From positions 1 through 64,000 of the forward strand of contig NZ_JRKN01000005.1 in assembly GCF_000763905.1 (NCBI RefSeq): a DNA stretch of 64,000 nt, in the 5' to 3' direction. The notes beneath the pieces were generated by a model. It saw only the letters and a program-made list of their open reading frames with translations. It was not told where the DNA came from and did not search any database. The position numbers and the translations under genes were made by a program. Origin of the DNA: Paracoccus halophilus (lineage in GTDB: Bacteria > Pseudomonadota > Alphaproteobacteria > Rhodobacterales > Rhodobacteraceae). This document shows positions 37,991 through 47,948 of this stretch, one piece after another; positions within the stretch are counted from its first letter, which is position 1; the number at the start of each line of letters is the position of its first letter.

Positions 37991-38947
37991 ATGACCTATC
38001 TTGAGTTCGAAAAGCCTCTCGCCGATCTCGAAGGCAAGGCCGAGGAACTGCGCGCGCTGGCCGGCAAGGGCGAGGGCGTCGATCTGCAGAAAGAGGCCGC
38101 CGCGCTGGACAAGAAGGCCGGCGAGATGTTGCAGGATCTGTACAAATCGCTGGATCCCTGGCGCAAGACGCTGGTCGCCCGCCACCCCGAGCGGCCGCAT
38201 TGCAAGGATTACATCGAGCACCTGTTCAGCGAATACACGCCACTGGCCGGCGACCGCGCCTTTGGCGAGGATCTGGCCGTGATGGGCGGGCTGGCGCGGT
38301 TCCGCGACCGGCCCTGCGTGGTGATCGGCCATGAAAAGGGCAATGACACCAAGTCGCGCCTGCTGCACAATTTCGGCATGGCGCGCCCCGAGGGCTATCG
38401 CAAGGCGATCCGGCTGATGGATCTGGCGGACCGTTTCCACCTGCCGGTGATCACGCTGGTGGATACCTCGGGCGCCTATCCCGGCAAGGGCGCCGAAGAG
38501 CGCGGCCAGGCCGAGGCCATCGCGCGGTCGACCGAGAAATGCCTGCAGATCGGCGTGCCGCTGATCTCGGTCGTGATCGGCGAGGGCGGCTCGGGCGGGG
38601 CGGTGGCATTCGCCAGCGCCAACCGCGTGGCGATGCTGGAACATTCGATCTATTCGGTGATCTCGCCCGAGGGCTGCGCCTCGATCCTGTGGAAGGATGC
38701 CAACAAGATGCGCGAGGCCGCCCATGCACTGAAGCTGACGGCGCAGGATCTGAGGAAGCTGGGCGTGATCGACCGGATCATCCCCGAGCCGATGGGCGGC
38801 GCGCAGCGCGCCCCCCTTGAGGCCATCGCATCCGTGGGCGATGCGATCCAGGCCATGCTGGACGAGTTCACCGGCATGGCCGCCGCCGAGATCGTCCGGG
38901 AACGGCGGCAGAAATTCCTGGATATGGGCACCAGGGCGCTGGCATAG
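37991..38947 (+). CDS. accA: Acetyl-CoA carboxylase carboxyltransferase subunit alpha
   Basis: The 318-residue protein starts [20 protein letters not shown] and carries [22 protein letters not shown] and [20 protein letters not shown], the carboxybiotin and acetyl-CoA site segments of the crotonase-like carboxyltransferase fold. With AccD it transfers carboxyl from biotin to acetyl-CoA, the first step of fatty acid synthesis. It is monocistronic with an AGGA site directly before the ATG. It converges on gabT. Confidence 0.98.
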   Translation: MTYLEFEKPLADLEGKAEELRALAGKGEGVDLQKEAAALDKKAGEMLQDLYKSLDPWRKTLVARHPERPHCKDYIEHLFSEYTPLAGDRAFGEDLAVMGGLARFRDRPCVVIGHEKGNDTKSRLLHNFGMARPEGYRKAIRLMDLADRFHLPVITLVDTSGAYPGKGAEERGQAEAIARSTEKCLQIGVPLISVVIGEGGSGGAVAFASANRVAMLEHSIYSVISPEGCASILWKDANKMREAAHALKLTAQDLRKLGVIDRIIPEPMGGAQRAPLEAIASVGDAIQAMLDEFTGMAAAEIVRERRQKFLDMGTRALA

Positions 38948-38963
38948 CGCGAGCTTCGCCGCC

Positions 38964-38988
38964 GCATGGATATTTGAGTGAAGAAGAA
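38964..38988 (+). repeat. 25-nt dispersed intergenic element, copy 1
   Basis: The 25 bases consist of GCATGGATATTTG, then AG, then TGAAGAAGAA. The second copy at 44686-44710, on the other strand, differs only by GA in the middle. Both copies lie between 3' ends of convergent genes (here accA and gabT). Confidence 0.75.
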
Positions 38989-38993
38989 GGGCC

Positions 38994-39015
38994 GGCCCGG
39001 CCGGATGGTCGGGCC
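38994..39015. terminator. Hairpin between accA and gabT
   Basis: GGCCCG at 38994-38999 pairs with CGGGCC at 39010-39015, followed by TTTCC on the plus strand. It directly follows the 25-nt element, so element plus stem may form one 3'-end unit for accA. Confidence 0.45.
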
Positions 39016-39023
39016 TTTCCGCA

Positions 39024-40292
39024 TCAGGCGCGGGCGGCGCGCAGCGAATCCTCGAGGATGGTCAGGGCTTCGTCGAAGACCTCGTCCTGGATGGTCAGGG
39101 GGGCGAGGAAGCGGATGACATTGCCGTAGACGCCGCAGGTCAGCAGGATCAGGTTGCGCTTGAGCGCCTCTTCCCGGACGCGATTGGCGAAATCGGGATT
39201 GGGCTTTTCGCTGCCGGCAATGTTGAATTCGACCGCGTTCATGAAGCCGGGGCCGCGGATATCGGCAATTTCGGGCACATCCGAGGCGATGCCGGCAAGG
39301 CGCTGTTTCAGGCGCTGGCCCAGGCGGGTGGCGCGGGCGCAGAGATCCTCGTCCTCGATCACGTCGAGCACGGCATGGGCGGCGGCGACCGCCAGCGGGT
39401 TGCCGGCATAGGTGCCGCCCAAGCCACCCGGGGCGGGGCTGTCCATCACCTCGGCCCGGCCGGTGACGGCGCTGATCGGCAGGCCGCCGCCCAGCCCCTT
39501 GGCCATGGTGGTCAGATCGGCCGCGACGCCGTGATGCTCCATCGCGAAGAGCTTGCCGGTGCGGGCGAAGCCGGTCTGCACCTCATCGGCGATCAGCAGG
39601 ATGGAATACTGGTCGCAGATTTCCCGCAGCCGCTGCATGAAGCCGGCCGGAGCCTCGTAAAAGCCGCCCTCGCCCTGCACCGGCTCGATGATGAGCGCGG
39701 CGACGCGGGCCGGGTCGATATCGGATTTGAACAGGCGATCCAGCGCCGCCAGCGCCTGATCCTGCGTGACGCCGTGCAGATCGTTCGGGAAGGGCAGGTG
39801 CCAGACATCGTTCATCATCGGCCCGAAGCCGGCCTTGTAGGGCTGGACCTTGCCGGTCAGCGACATGCCCATGAAGGTGCGGCCGTGGAACCCGCCCGAA
39901 AAGGCGACGATGCCCGGGCGGCCGGTATAGTGCCGCGCGATCTTGATCGCGTTTTCCACCGCCTCGGCGCCGGTGGTGTAGAAGGCGGTCTTTTTCGGCC
40001 CCTTGCCGGGGGTGGCGGCGTTCAGCCGTTCGGCCAGGGCGACATAGTTTTCATAAGGCACGACCTGATGGCAGGTATGGGTGAAGCGGTCCAGCTGATC
40101 CTTGACCGCCTGGATCACGCGGGGGTGGCGGTGGCCGGTATTGACCACCGCGATGCCGGCGGCAAAGTCGATATAGCGATTGCCTTCCTTGTCCCAGATC
40201 TCGGCATTCTCGGCCCGGTCGGCATAGATCTGCGTGGTCATACCGACGCCGCGCGAGATGGCGGCGTTCTTGCGATCGGTCATGCTGGTCAT
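39024..40292 (-). CDS. gabT: 4-aminobutyrate aminotransferase
   Basis: The 422-residue class III aminotransferase has FYTTGAEAVENAIKIARHYTGR near residues 106-127, GFHGRT, EPVQGEGGFYEAP, and ILLIADEVQTGFARTGK for the PLP-phosphate and ring Asp. The PLP lysine is in LTTMAKGLGGGLP. Whole-length similarity to bacterial GabT is strong (VTGRAEVMDSPAPGGLGGTYAGNP). It moves the amino group of GABA to 2-oxoglutarate. The ATG at 40292 follows AGGGGGG. No gabD is adjacent. It converges with accA and is divergent from the rhomboid gene. Confidence 0.93.
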   Translation of the reverse strand: MTSMTDRKNAAISRGVGMTTQIYADRAENAEIWDKEGNRYIDFAAGIAVVNTGHRHPRVIQAVKDQLDRFTHTCHQVVPYENYVALAERLNAATPGKGPKKTAFYTTGAEAVENAIKIARHYTGRPGIVAFSGGFHGRTFMGMSLTGKVQPYKAGFGPMMNDVWHLPFPNDLHGVTQDQALAALDRLFKSDIDPARVAALIIEPVQGEGGFYEAPAGFMQRLREICDQYSILLIADEVQTGFARTGKLFAMEHHGVAADLTTMAKGLGGGLPISAVTGRAEVMDSPAPGGLGGTYAGNPLAVAAAHAVLDVIEDEDLCARATRLGQRLKQRLAGIASDVPEIADIRGPGFMNAVEFNIAGSEKPNPDFANRVREEALKRNLILLTCGVYGNVIRFLAPLTIQDEVFDEALTILEDSLRAARA

Positions 40293-40412
40293 GTCAGCCC
40301 CCCTGATGGACGATTCGCGGCGATGCTATACGCCCGCCCCGGCGCCGAACAGGGCCGCTTGCGCTATCACCGCGCTTGCTTCACCCTGCGCCGGTCAGTC
40401 CAAGGCAGGCCC

Positions 40413-41132
40413 ATGTTCCCGATCCGCGATCACAACCCCTCCGAGCGTACGCCCTATGTCAGGAACGCGCTGATCCTTGCCAATGTCGCGATGTTCCTGC
40501 TGACCATGCCCTGGGCCGGCGCCATGGGCGAGCTGTGGGGATGGCTGGCGCTGTATCCCGCCGCCATTTCGCAAGGCGCGTGGCTGTGGGGGCTGGTCAC
40601 CCATATGTTCCTGCATGCCGGCATCATGCATATCGCCGGCAACATGCTGTTCCTGTGGGTGTTCGGCGACAATCTGGAGGATCAGATGGGCCATCTGGGC
40701 TTTCTGGTCTTTTACCTGGTCTGCGGGCTGGCGGCGGCGGGCGGGCAGATCCTGTCCGATCCGTTCAGCACGGTGCCCATGGTCGGCGCCTCGGGCGCGA
40801 TCGCGGGGGTGATGGGGGGCTATCTGCTGCTGTTTCCGCGCGCCCGTGTCGATGTGATCGCGATCATCATTATCATCATCAAGCGCTTTACCATCCCGGC
40901 CTGGGTGCTGCTGATGGTCTGGTTCGGGATCCAGCTTGTCGCGCAGGCGGTGCAGGCGGATGACGGGGTTGCCTATATCGCGCATATCGCCGGCTTCATC
41001 GCCGGCATGGTGCTGGCCGTGCCGGTCCTTCTGCGCCTTGGCGGCGCCTCCTTCTGGAGCCGCACCCATGGCCGCCCGCCGCATCCGCCGGTCAATTACG
41101 CGGCGAGCCGCATCCCCCGGGTCCGCCGCTAA
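40413..41132 (+). CDS. Rhomboid-family intramembrane serine protease
   Basis: The ATG at 40413 gives 239 residues with about six hydrophobic helices. The catalytic serine is in GASGAIAGVMGGY, and the partner histidine in YIAHIAGFIAGM, with HIAGNMLFLWVFG forming the oxyanion-side Asn/His motif. These are the GxSG and AHxxG hallmarks of an active rhomboid. A hydrophobic IAIIIIIIK run lies after the serine helix. The substrate is unknown. Its stop overlaps the mnmD stop by 4 bp, converging. Confidence 0.9.
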   Translation: MFPIRDHNPSERTPYVRNALILANVAMFLLTMPWAGAMGELWGWLALYPAAISQGAWLWGLVTHMFLHAGIMHIAGNMLFLWVFGDNLEDQMGHLGFLVFYLVCGLAAAGGQILSDPFSTVPMVGASGAIAGVMGGYLLLFPRARVDVIAIIIIIIKRFTIPAWVLLMVWFGIQLVAQAVQADDGVAYIAHIAGFIAGMVLAVPVLLRLGGASFWSRTHGRPPHPPVNYAASRIPRVRR

Positions 41133-41785
41133 AGGCAGCCCCGGGTCATGTGGCGTTTGCCGGCGAAACCGGGCGCGCGGGTAACGGTGAAGCCGGCCTG
41201 CGCCAGCGCGCGTCGCACATGCCCCGCCGCCGTATAGGTCGCGAATGTGCCGCCCGGCGCGGTATGGCGGGCAACCTGTGCCATCAGGGCATCGTCCCAC
41301 ATTTCGGGATTCTTGGCGGGGGAGAAACCGTCCAGGAACCAGGCATCCGCGCGGCCCGGCCATGCCGGCAGGGCATCGCGGGCATCGCCCCCGATCACCT
41401 CGGCCGTCACCTGCCCGACGGTAAAGCCCCGCGCGGGCCAGCCTTCGCGCAGTTCCTGCGACAGCCCGGGCAGCTCCGGAAAGGCGGCATGTGCGCGGGC
41501 CAGTTCATCCGGGGACATCGGAAAGCCCTCGAAGCTGGTAAAGCGGATCGGCACTGTCGCCACCTGCGCCAGCGCCAGCAGGTTCAACCCGCTGCCGAAG
41601 CCCAGTTCCGCGACGTGAAACCCGGGGCGCAGCCGCGCGGGCAGGTCGTTGCCGGCCAGAAACACATGCCGCGTTTCCGCCAGCCCGCCATTCAGGCTGA
41701 AATAGGGATCGTCAAAGCGGCGCGAGACCGGGATCCCCCCCTCGCGCCAATCCAGATCGGCGCCGCTCTGGCCCTGCTGATCCAT
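41129..41785 (-). CDS. mnmD: tRNA U34 methyltransferase domain protein MnmD (MnmC1-like)
   Basis: The ATG at 41785 gives 218 residues starting MDQQGQSGADLDWREGGIPVSRRFDDPYFS. It has the SAM-binding segment AELGFGSGLNLLAL and the MnmC1 motif DAWFLDGFSPAKNPEMW, where the DGFSPxKNPxMW block is diagnostic. It methylates nm5(s2)U34 to mnm5(s2)U34. It lacks the FAD domain of full MnmC, but a separate FAD oxidoreductase gene diverges 46 bp away, suggesting a split system. Confidence 0.9.
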   Translation of the reverse strand: MDQQGQSGADLDWREGGIPVSRRFDDPYFSLNGGLAETRHVFLAGNDLPARLRPGFHVAELGFGSGLNLLALAQVATVPIRFTSFEGFPMSPDELARAHAAFPELPGLSQELREGWPARGFTVGQVTAEVIGGDARDALPAWPGRADAWFLDGFSPAKNPEMWDDALMAQVARHTAPGGTFATYTAAGHVRRALAQAGFTVTRAPGFAGKRHMTRGCL

Positions 41786-41831
41786 CCGCGTTAACTCCTT
41801 TTCCCGGGCAGATGCGGCAAGAGGCGGCGAT

Positions 41832-42854
41832 ATGGCAAGCGAAAAACGGGTGATCGCCGGGGCGGGCATCTTTGGCCTGTCCTGTGCCTGGGAATTGCTG
41901 CGCCGGGGCCAGCCGGTCGCGGTCCATGAGGTCGCGCATATCGGTGCCGGGGCCTCGGGCGGGCATGTGGGCGCGCTGGCCCCGCATGCGCCGGAAAACT
42001 GGAACGCCAAGAAACAGGTGCAGCTTGAGGCGCTGATCAAGGCCGCGGATTGGTGGGCCGAGGTGGCCCGGGCCGGCGGCACGGATCCGGGCTATGGGCG
42101 CACCGGCCGCATCCAGCCTGTCCCCATGGGGGCCGAGGCCCGCATGCGCGACCGCATCAAAGCCGGGCGTGTCAACTGGCCCGATTGGGCCGCGATCGAG
42201 ATGACCGGGACGCCGGATGCGGCGCTGGTTCCCGCCTCGCCCTCGGGGCTGTGGCTGGTGGACCGGCTGACCGCGCGGATCAACCCGCGCCGCGCCTGCG
42301 CCGCGCTGGCCGCCGCGATCCGCGCCAAAGGGGGCGAGATCGTCGAGGGCAGCGCCCCCACCCCCGATACCCCCGCGATCTGGGCCACCGGGGTCGCGGG
42401 CCTTGCCCCCTTTGGCGGCAATGGCGTCAAGGGGCAGTCGGCACTGCTGGCCTTTGACGCGCCGCACCAGCCGCAGGTCTTTGCCGACGGGCTGCATATC
42501 GTGCCCCATGCGGACGGGACGCTGGCCATCGGCTCGACCTCGGAACGCGATGTGGCGGATTGCGGCACGGACAGCCAGCTTGATGCGCTGATCGACAAGG
42601 CCCGTGCGCTCTGCCCGGCGCTGGCCGATGCGCCGGTGATCGACCGCTGGGCAGGCCTTCGGCCCCGGGCGAAATCCCGCGCGCCCATGGTCGGGCCGTG
42701 GCCCGGACGGCCGGAGCATTACATCGCCAATGGCGGCTTCAAGATCGGGCTGGCCATGGCGCCCGCCTGCGCGGCCATGCTGGCCGACCTGATCCTTGAC
42801 GGGCGGGACCGTATCCCGGCGGGTTTCCTGCCTCCGGTCACGGCAGGGGGCTGA
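41832..42854 (+). CDS. FAD-dependent oxidoreductase (MnmC2/glycine oxidase-like)
   Basis: The 340-residue protein starts with RVIAGAGIFGLSCAWELLRRG, a Rossmann FAD loop, and has GAGASGGHVGALAPHAPENW, which resembles the DAO-family ASGN.GG segment of MnmC2. It ends with GLRPRAKSRAPMVGPWPG and GGFKIGLAMAP. MnmC2 removes the carboxymethyl group from cmnm5U34; the divergent neighbour encodes the methyltransferase half, so this is a reasonable assignment by context. A D-amino-acid or glycine oxidase role is the main alternative. Its 3' end overlaps the convergent nnrU gene by 17 bp. Confidence 0.75.
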   Translation: MASEKRVIAGAGIFGLSCAWELLRRGQPVAVHEVAHIGAGASGGHVGALAPHAPENWNAKKQVQLEALIKAADWWAEVARAGGTDPGYGRTGRIQPVPMGAEARMRDRIKAGRVNWPDWAAIEMTGTPDAALVPASPSGLWLVDRLTARINPRRACAALAAAIRAKGGEIVEGSAPTPDTPAIWATGVAGLAPFGGNGVKGQSALLAFDAPHQPQVFADGLHIVPHADGTLAIGSTSERDVADCGTDSQLDALIDKARALCPALADAPVIDRWAGLRPRAKSRAPMVGPWPGRPEHYIANGGFKIGLAMAPACAAMLADLILDGRDRIPAGFLPPVTAGG

Positions 42855-43347
42855 CCCCGATCACCAGCGGGTGCAGGTGGAACAGCACCGCCCAGACCAG
42901 CAGCGCCACCACGATATAACTCCAACGCAGCCGCAGCACGGCACCCCGGCGCAGCATCACCGCCAGCCCGAACAGCGCATAGACCAGCAGCAGGCCGAAC
43001 AGGATGACATGGGCCAGATCCCCGTTCGCAACCAGATGCGCGCCCGCCCACAGCGCGAATCCCGCCATCAGCCCGGTCATGCCACCGACGGCCACCGCGA
43101 CCGCCGCCACCGGCATGACGATATTGACCAGCCAGCGCATCCATTGCTGATGCGGCCAGATCTCGACAAAGGGCGCGCGCCCGGCTGCCAGGATCAGCCA
43201 GTACAGCAGCGCCAGCGACAGCACGCTGTAGCCCAGCACATAGCCGCGCTTGCCGAGGCTTGCGATCAGCGGGCCGCGAAACCGCGCCGGGATCACATGC
43301 GATCCCAGAAATGCCGCCAGCGCCAGGGAAAACTCCGCCCATTCCAT
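42838..43347 (-). CDS. NnrU family membrane protein
   Basis: The ATG at 43347 gives 169 residues starting MEWAEFSLALAAFLGSHVIP. Five or six hydrophobic helices follow, with the conserved family segments FLGSHVIPARFR and WAGAHLVANGDLAHVILFG, whose histidines could bind heme or metal. NnrU was first noticed near nitric-oxide reductase genes in Rhodobacter; related proteins include a 15-cis-zeta-carotene isomerase (Z-ISO). The function here is unknown. Confidence 0.85.
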   Translation of the reverse strand: MEWAEFSLALAAFLGSHVIPARFRGPLIASLGKRGYVLGYSVLSLALLYWLILAAGRAPFVEIWPHQQWMRWLVNIVMPVAAVAVAVGGMTGLMAGFALWAGAHLVANGDLAHVILFGLLLVYALFGLAVMLRRGAVLRLRWSYIVVALLVWAVLFHLHPLVIGVSPLP

Positions 43348-43437
43348 GACCCGGACCCTAGCGCCGCGCCCGGCAGGCGGCAATCCGCGTTGACGCCGCA
43401 GCCCCCTGCGGCATGATGGCGCAAAGAAAGGATGCAG

Positions 43438-43998
43438 ATGACCCGCCTTCAGACCGCTTTCGACGCCATCGACAAGGCCAATGCCGCCGACCCCAACCGG
43501 ACCGACGGCCAGCCCGACGAACTGCTCTACGGCCAGCGCATGACGGCCGAGCAAGAGGCGCTTTACCCCGGTGCCGCCGAGCCCCTGCGCATCGCCTGCC
43601 GCGGCCAGCATATCGAGCGCTGGAAACTGCCGCGCAAGGATTTCCCCATGGACCGCCCCGGTTACCTGAAATGGCGCACGGAACAGGGTCGCCGCCATGC
43701 CGCCCGGGTGGCCGAAATCATGCGCGATGCCGGCTATCCGGACAGCGATATCGAACATGCCGAAAAGATGCTGACCAAACAGGGCATCAAGCGCGACGAG
43801 GACGTGCAGGCGCTGGAGGACGTGGCCTGCTTCACCTTCATCCGCTGGTATATGGGACCGTTTTCCCAGACCCGCGACGCGCAGGAAATGCAGCGCATCG
43901 TCGAGCGGACGGCGCGCAAGATGTCGGCCATGGCCCGCGCCCGCGCCTTGACCGAATTCACCATCCCCGAACCCTTCTCGGCATCCTTCCGTGACTAG
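43438..43998 (+). CDS. DUF4202 domain-containing protein
   Basis: The ATG at 43438, six bases after an AAGG site, gives 186 residues starting MTRLQTAFDAIDKANAADPN. An earlier ATG at 43432 abuts the ribosome site. It contains RIACRGQHIERWKLPRKDFP and WRTEQGRRHAARVAEIMRDAGY, the DUF4202 pattern with conserved His and Arg. The family has no established activity. Its stop overlaps the CbiX-like gene start by 8 bp, so the two probably work in one pathway, perhaps tetrapyrrole metal insertion. Confidence 0.88.
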   Translation: MTRLQTAFDAIDKANAADPNRTDGQPDELLYGQRMTAEQEALYPGAAEPLRIACRGQHIERWKLPRKDFPMDRPGYLKWRTEQGRRHAARVAEIMRDAGYPDSDIEHAEKMLTKQGIKRDEDVQALEDVACFTFIRWYMGPFSQTRDAQEMQRIVERTARKMSAMARARALTEFTIPEPFSASFRD

Positions 43999-44683
43999 CG
44001 CGCTGATCGTCGCCCATGGCCAGCCTGGCGATCCCGGCCCTCAGCAACAGGCGGTCGAGGCCCTTGCCGCCTCGGTCGCCGCCCATATGCCGCAGGCGCA
44101 GGTCAGGGGCGCGACGCTGGCCATGCCCGGCGCGCTGGATATCGCCCGGGACGACACGCTGATCTATCCGATGTTCATGGCCTCGGGCTGGTTCACGCGC
44201 AGCGAGCTGCCCCGCCGGCTTGCCCTTGCAGGCGCGGCAAACGCACGCATCCTGCCGCCCTTTGGGGCTGATCCCGGCCTGCCCGCGCTGTGCCATGCGC
44301 TGATCGCCAAGGCCGCCCACCAGCAAGGCTGGCCACTGGCCGAAACCCACCTGCTGATCGCCGCCCATGGCTCGGGCCGGTCCCGCGCCCCGGCCCAGGC
44401 CGCGCAGGCGATGGCCCAAAGCCTCGCCACGCATGTCGCCGCCGCAAGCTGCGGCTTCATCGAGGAAAGCCCCTATATCACGGAGGCCGCCCGAAACCTG
44501 CCCGCGCGCAGCATCTGCCTGCCGCTTTTCGCGACCCGCGCCGAACATGTCACCGACGACCTGCCCGCAGCACTGAAGAAGGCCGCCTTCCAGGGCATCA
44601 CCCTGCCCCCGGTCGGTCTGGCCGCCACCGTCCCCGAAATGATCGCAAACAGCATCAAGGCCGCCCTTTCGGAACGGCCCTGA
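43991..44683 (+). CDS. CbiX/SirB-like chelatase domain protein
   Basis: The start is GTG 43991, giving 230 residues with SALIVAHGQPGDPGPQQQAVE at the N-terminus and LLIAAHGSGRSRAPA in the middle. These two AHG histidine motifs mark the two half-domains of class II chelatases (sirohydrochlorin cobalto- or ferrochelatases). It probably inserts cobalt or iron into sirohydrochlorin for cobalamin or siroheme. No other cob or cys tetrapyrrole gene is nearby. It is coupled to DUF4202 and converges on valS. Confidence 0.85.
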   Translation: MTSALIVAHGQPGDPGPQQQAVEALAASVAAHMPQAQVRGATLAMPGALDIARDDTLIYPMFMASGWFTRSELPRRLALAGAANARILPPFGADPGLPALCHALIAKAAHQQGWPLAETHLLIAAHGSGRSRAPAQAAQAMAQSLATHVAAASCGFIEESPYITEAARNLPARSICLPLFATRAEHVTDDLPAALKKAAFQGITLPPVGLAATVPEMIANSIKAALSERP

Positions 44684-44685
44684 CT

Positions 44686-44710
44686 TTCTTCTTCATCCAA
44701 ATATCCATGC
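44686..44710 (-). repeat. 25-nt dispersed intergenic element, copy 2
   Basis: On the minus strand it reads GCATGGATATTTG, then GA, then TGAAGAAGAA, matching copy 1 at 23 of 25 bases. It begins 3 bp after the CbiX-like gene and ends 28 bp before the valS stop, again between convergent genes. Confidence 0.75.
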
Positions 44711-44738
44711 CGCCCGCGCCACAGGCAGTAAGGCCCGC

Positions 44739-47700
44739 CTACATCGCGGCCAGCTGCGCAAGGGCCGCCCTGATCCGGGCGATATCGTCCTCCAGCGCGG
44801 CCAGCTTGTCGCGGGTTTCCTCGATCACCTCGGCCCCGGCATTCTCGGCGAATTTCGGATTGCCCAGCCGCCCGCGCAGCCCGCCTGCATCCTTTTCCGC
44901 CTTGGCCACGGATTTCTCCAGCCGCGCGGTTTCGGCCTGAACGTCGATGATATCGCCGACCGGCAGGGCAAAACTCGCCCCCAAGGCCGCGACCGAGATC
45001 ATGCCTTGCGCCATCGCACCATCCTTCGGTGCGTTCACCCGCGCCAGGCGCTCGATCAGGGGCGCGTTGCCGGCCAATGCGGCACGCGCGGCCTCGTCCG
45101 CCTCGGTCACGATCAGATCCAGACGCGCCCCCGCCGGCACACCGATCTGCGCCCGGGCCGAGCGGATATTCTCGATCAGCGAAATCACCCAGTTCATCTG
45201 CCGGTCGGCATCCGCGTCAATCAGCTCGGCCCCGTATTCGGGCCAGTCGCCATGGACCAGCATCCGGGCGCGATCCCCCGTCAGCGCCCAAAGCTCTTCG
45301 GTGACAAAGGGCATGATCGGATGCAGCAGGGTATAGCACTGATCCAGAACCCAGCCCATCGTGGCCAGCGTCTCATCCCGGTATTCGCCGTCGAACAGCG
45401 GCTTTGAGAATTCCACATACCAGTCGCAGACCTTGCCCCAGACGAACGCATAAAGCCCGGTCGCCGCATCGTTGAAACGATAGGTTTCCAGCGCCTCATC
45501 GGTGGCGATGCGGATGCGCGCGACCTCGCCGATGATCCAGCGATTCACCACATGCCGGGGCGCGGGCCGCACAACGCCGCCGCGCACGCCGTTCATTTCG
45601 GCAAAGCGGGTGGCGTTCCAGATCTTGGTGACAAAGTTCCGGTTCGCCTCGACATGTTTCGGGCCCAGCTTGGGATCGCGGCCCATCGCGGCCATGCTGG
45701 TCAGGGTAAAGCGCATGGCGTCGGCGCCATATTCGTCGATCAGCGTCAGAGGGTCGATGACATTGCCCTTGGACTTCGACATCTTCGCGCCCTTTTCGTC
45801 GCGCACGAGGCCATGGACATAGACCGTGTGAAAGGGGATGTCGCCCACGACCTCCAACTGCATCATCATCATCCGGGCGACCCAGAAGAAGATGATGTCA
45901 AAGCCGGTGACCAGCACATCGGTCGGGAAATACTTGCGCATTTCCTCGGTCGGCTCGGGCCAGCCCAGCGTGCCGATGGGCCAGAGACCGGATGAGAACC
46001 AGGTGTCGAGGACGTCGGGGTCGCGCCAGACCGGATAGACCAGTTTCGTCGGGTCCTGCGACAGGTTGTATTCCGCCAGCCCCTGCGAAAAGGCGTCAAT
46101 GGCGGCGGCACGGTCGGCAACCTCGATCACGCGGCTGATTTCCAGCGGCTGCGGCAGGCCGGCGATGCTGTCGCGGAACTGCTCGACCACCTCCGGGAAA
46201 TGGGCGGCGGCACGATGGATCTCGTCGCGATGGACCAGCCCTTCCTCCAGCAGCGCAAAGATTTCCACCTCGTCCAGCGCGCCGTCATGATCGTCATCGA
46301 CCTGGCCCTCCAGCGACAGGTCCAGCCCGTACCAGACCGGGATCTGATGCCCCCACCAGAGCTGGCGGGAAATCGTCCAGGGCTCGATATTCTCCAGCCA
46401 GTTGAAATAGACCTTGCGATGCTGCTCGGGCAGGATCCGGGTGCGACCGTCGCGGACGGCCTCAAGCGCCGGGCCGACGATGCGCTGCGTATCGACGAAC
46501 CACTGATCGGTCAGCATCGGCTCGATCACCACGCCCGAGCGGTCGCCAAAGGGCTGCATGATCGGTTTCGCATCGACCAGCGGCCGGCGTTCCAGATGCT
46601 CGGCGCCCGTCTCCTTGTCGATTTCCTTGTGCAGATAGGTGACCGCCAGCCCCTCGACATTGATCTGGTCGATCACCGCCTTGCGGGCCTCGAACCGGTC
46701 AAGGCCGCGCAGATCCTCGGGGACAAGGTTGACGTTCGAGACATCGCCGACATCCTCGCCGCGTGCCGCGCGGGTGGCGATGTCGGCGCTTTCGTCATAG
46801 GGCAACCCGTCGGCGCGCATCGCGCCCTTGGTATCCATCAGCGCATAAAGCGGGATGCCGTTGCGCATCGCCACCGCATAGTCGTTGAAATCATGCGCGC
46901 CGGTGATCTTGACCGCGCCCGAGCCGAAATCGGGATCGGGATAATCGTCGGTGATGATCGGGATCAGCCGGCGGTATTCCTTGGGACCGACCGGGATCTC
47001 GCACAGCTTGCCGACGATGGGGGCATAGCGCGCATCGTCGGGATGCACGGCCACCGCGCCATCGCCCAGCATGGTCTCGGGGCGCGTGGTGGCGATGCTG
47101 ATATAGTCGCGCATCTCGCGCAGGGTGACGTTGCCGTCCGCGTCGCGTTCCACATATTCATAGGTCTCGCCGCCGGCCAGCGGGTATTTGAAATGCCACA
47201 TATGGCCGGGGGTTTCGCGGTTCTCGACCTCGAGGTCGGAAATCGCGGTCTCGAAATGCGGGTCCCAGTTCACCAGCCGCTTGCCGCGATAGATGATGCC
47301 CTTGTTGTAGAGATCCACGAAAACGCGGATCACGGCGTCGTGGAAATTGCCTTCCTCGCCGGCGGGGGCACCGGGGGCGCCCGACATGGTGAAGGCATTG
47401 CGCGACCAGTCGCAGCTGGCGCCAAGGCGTTTCAGCTGGTTCATGATCGTGTCGCCGGATTCCTGCTTCCACGCCCAGACCTTTTCGACAAAGGCGTCGC
47501 GGCCGATCTCGCGGCGGCCCGGCTCCTGGCGCTCGGCCATCTGCCGCTCGACCACCATCTGCGTGGCGATGCCGGCATGGTCCTGACCGGGCTGCCACAA
47601 TGTGTCGAAACCGCGCATCCGGTGCCAGCGGACAAGGATGTCCTGAAGCGTGTTGTTCAGCGCGTGGCCGATATGCAGGCTGCCGGTGACGTTGGGGGGC

Positions 47701-47828
47701 GGGATCATCACGGTAAAGGTCTCGCTACGCGAGGCATTGGCCCCGGCGGCAAAGGCATTCGTCCGTTCCCATTCACCCGCGATCCGCGCCTCGGCGGTTG
47801 TCGCGTCGAAGTTCTTTTCCATGGCCAT
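44739..47828 (-). CDS. valS: Valyl-tRNA synthetase
   Basis: The start at 47828 ([15 protein letters not shown]) is preferred because AGGGG lies eight bases before it; the protein has 1029 residues. The class I motifs are HIGH at 52-55 in [16 protein letters not shown] and KMSKS in [13 protein letters not shown]. The editing domain, the anticodon-binding domain and a C-terminal coiled coil (last 65 residues, [20 protein letters not shown]) are all present. It charges tRNA-Val. It is longer than the E. coli enzyme by about 75 residues, partly through inserts around [20 protein letters not shown]. Confidence 0.98.
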   Translation of the reverse strand: MAMEKNFDATTAEARIAGEWERTNAFAAGANASRSETFTVMIPPPNVTGSLHIGHALNNTLQDILVRWHRMRGFDTLWQPGQDHAGIATQMVVERQMAERQEPGRREIGRDAFVEKVWAWKQESGDTIMNQLKRLGASCDWSRNAFTMSGAPGAPAGEEGNFHDAVIRVFVDLYNKGIIYRGKRLVNWDPHFETAISDLEVENRETPGHMWHFKYPLAGGETYEYVERDADGNVTLREMRDYISIATTRPETMLGDGAVAVHPDDARYAPIVGKLCEIPVGPKEYRRLIPIITDDYPDPDFGSGAVKITGAHDFNDYAVAMRNGIPLYALMDTKGAMRADGLPYDESADIATRAARGEDVGDVSNVNLVPEDLRGLDRFEARKAVIDQINVEGLAVTYLHKEIDKETGAEHLERRPLVDAKPIMQPFGDRSGVVIEPMLTDQWFVDTQRIVGPALEAVRDGRTRILPEQHRKVYFNWLENIEPWTISRQLWWGHQIPVWYGLDLSLEGQVDDDHDGALDEVEIFALLEEGLVHRDEIHRAAAHFPEVVEQFRDSIAGLPQPLEISRVIEVADRAAAIDAFSQGLAEYNLSQDPTKLVYPVWRDPDVLDTWFSSGLWPIGTLGWPEPTEEMRKYFPTDVLVTGFDIIFFWVARMMMMQLEVVGDIPFHTVYVHGLVRDEKGAKMSKSKGNVIDPLTLIDEYGADAMRFTLTSMAAMGRDPKLGPKHVEANRNFVTKIWNATRFAEMNGVRGGVVRPAPRHVVNRWIIGEVARIRIATDEALETYRFNDAATGLYAFVWGKVCDWYVEFSKPLFDGEYRDETLATMGWVLDQCYTLLHPIMPFVTEELWALTGDRARMLVHGDWPEYGAELIDADADRQMNWVISLIENIRSARAQIGVPAGARLDLIVTEADEAARAALAGNAPLIERLARVNAPKDGAMAQGMISVAALGASFALPVGDIIDVQAETARLEKSVAKAEKDAGGLRGRLGNPKFAENAGAEVIEETRDKLAALEDDIARIRAALAQLAAM

Positions 47829-47948
47829 CCCGATCACCCCTTGAATTGCCAAGGGGATAGCGAAACGCAGGGAAAAGGCCAAGCCCGGATGGAAGGGCGC
47901 GCGCGGGCCGCAGCGACAGGGACGGCAGAACCCGTGCCCGCCCCCCTG

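Noticed and set aside
39375..40412. N-terminal extension of the rhomboid protein by 346 residues
   Set aside because: The extension is antisense to gabT. Rhomboid homology begins at the ATG at 40413.
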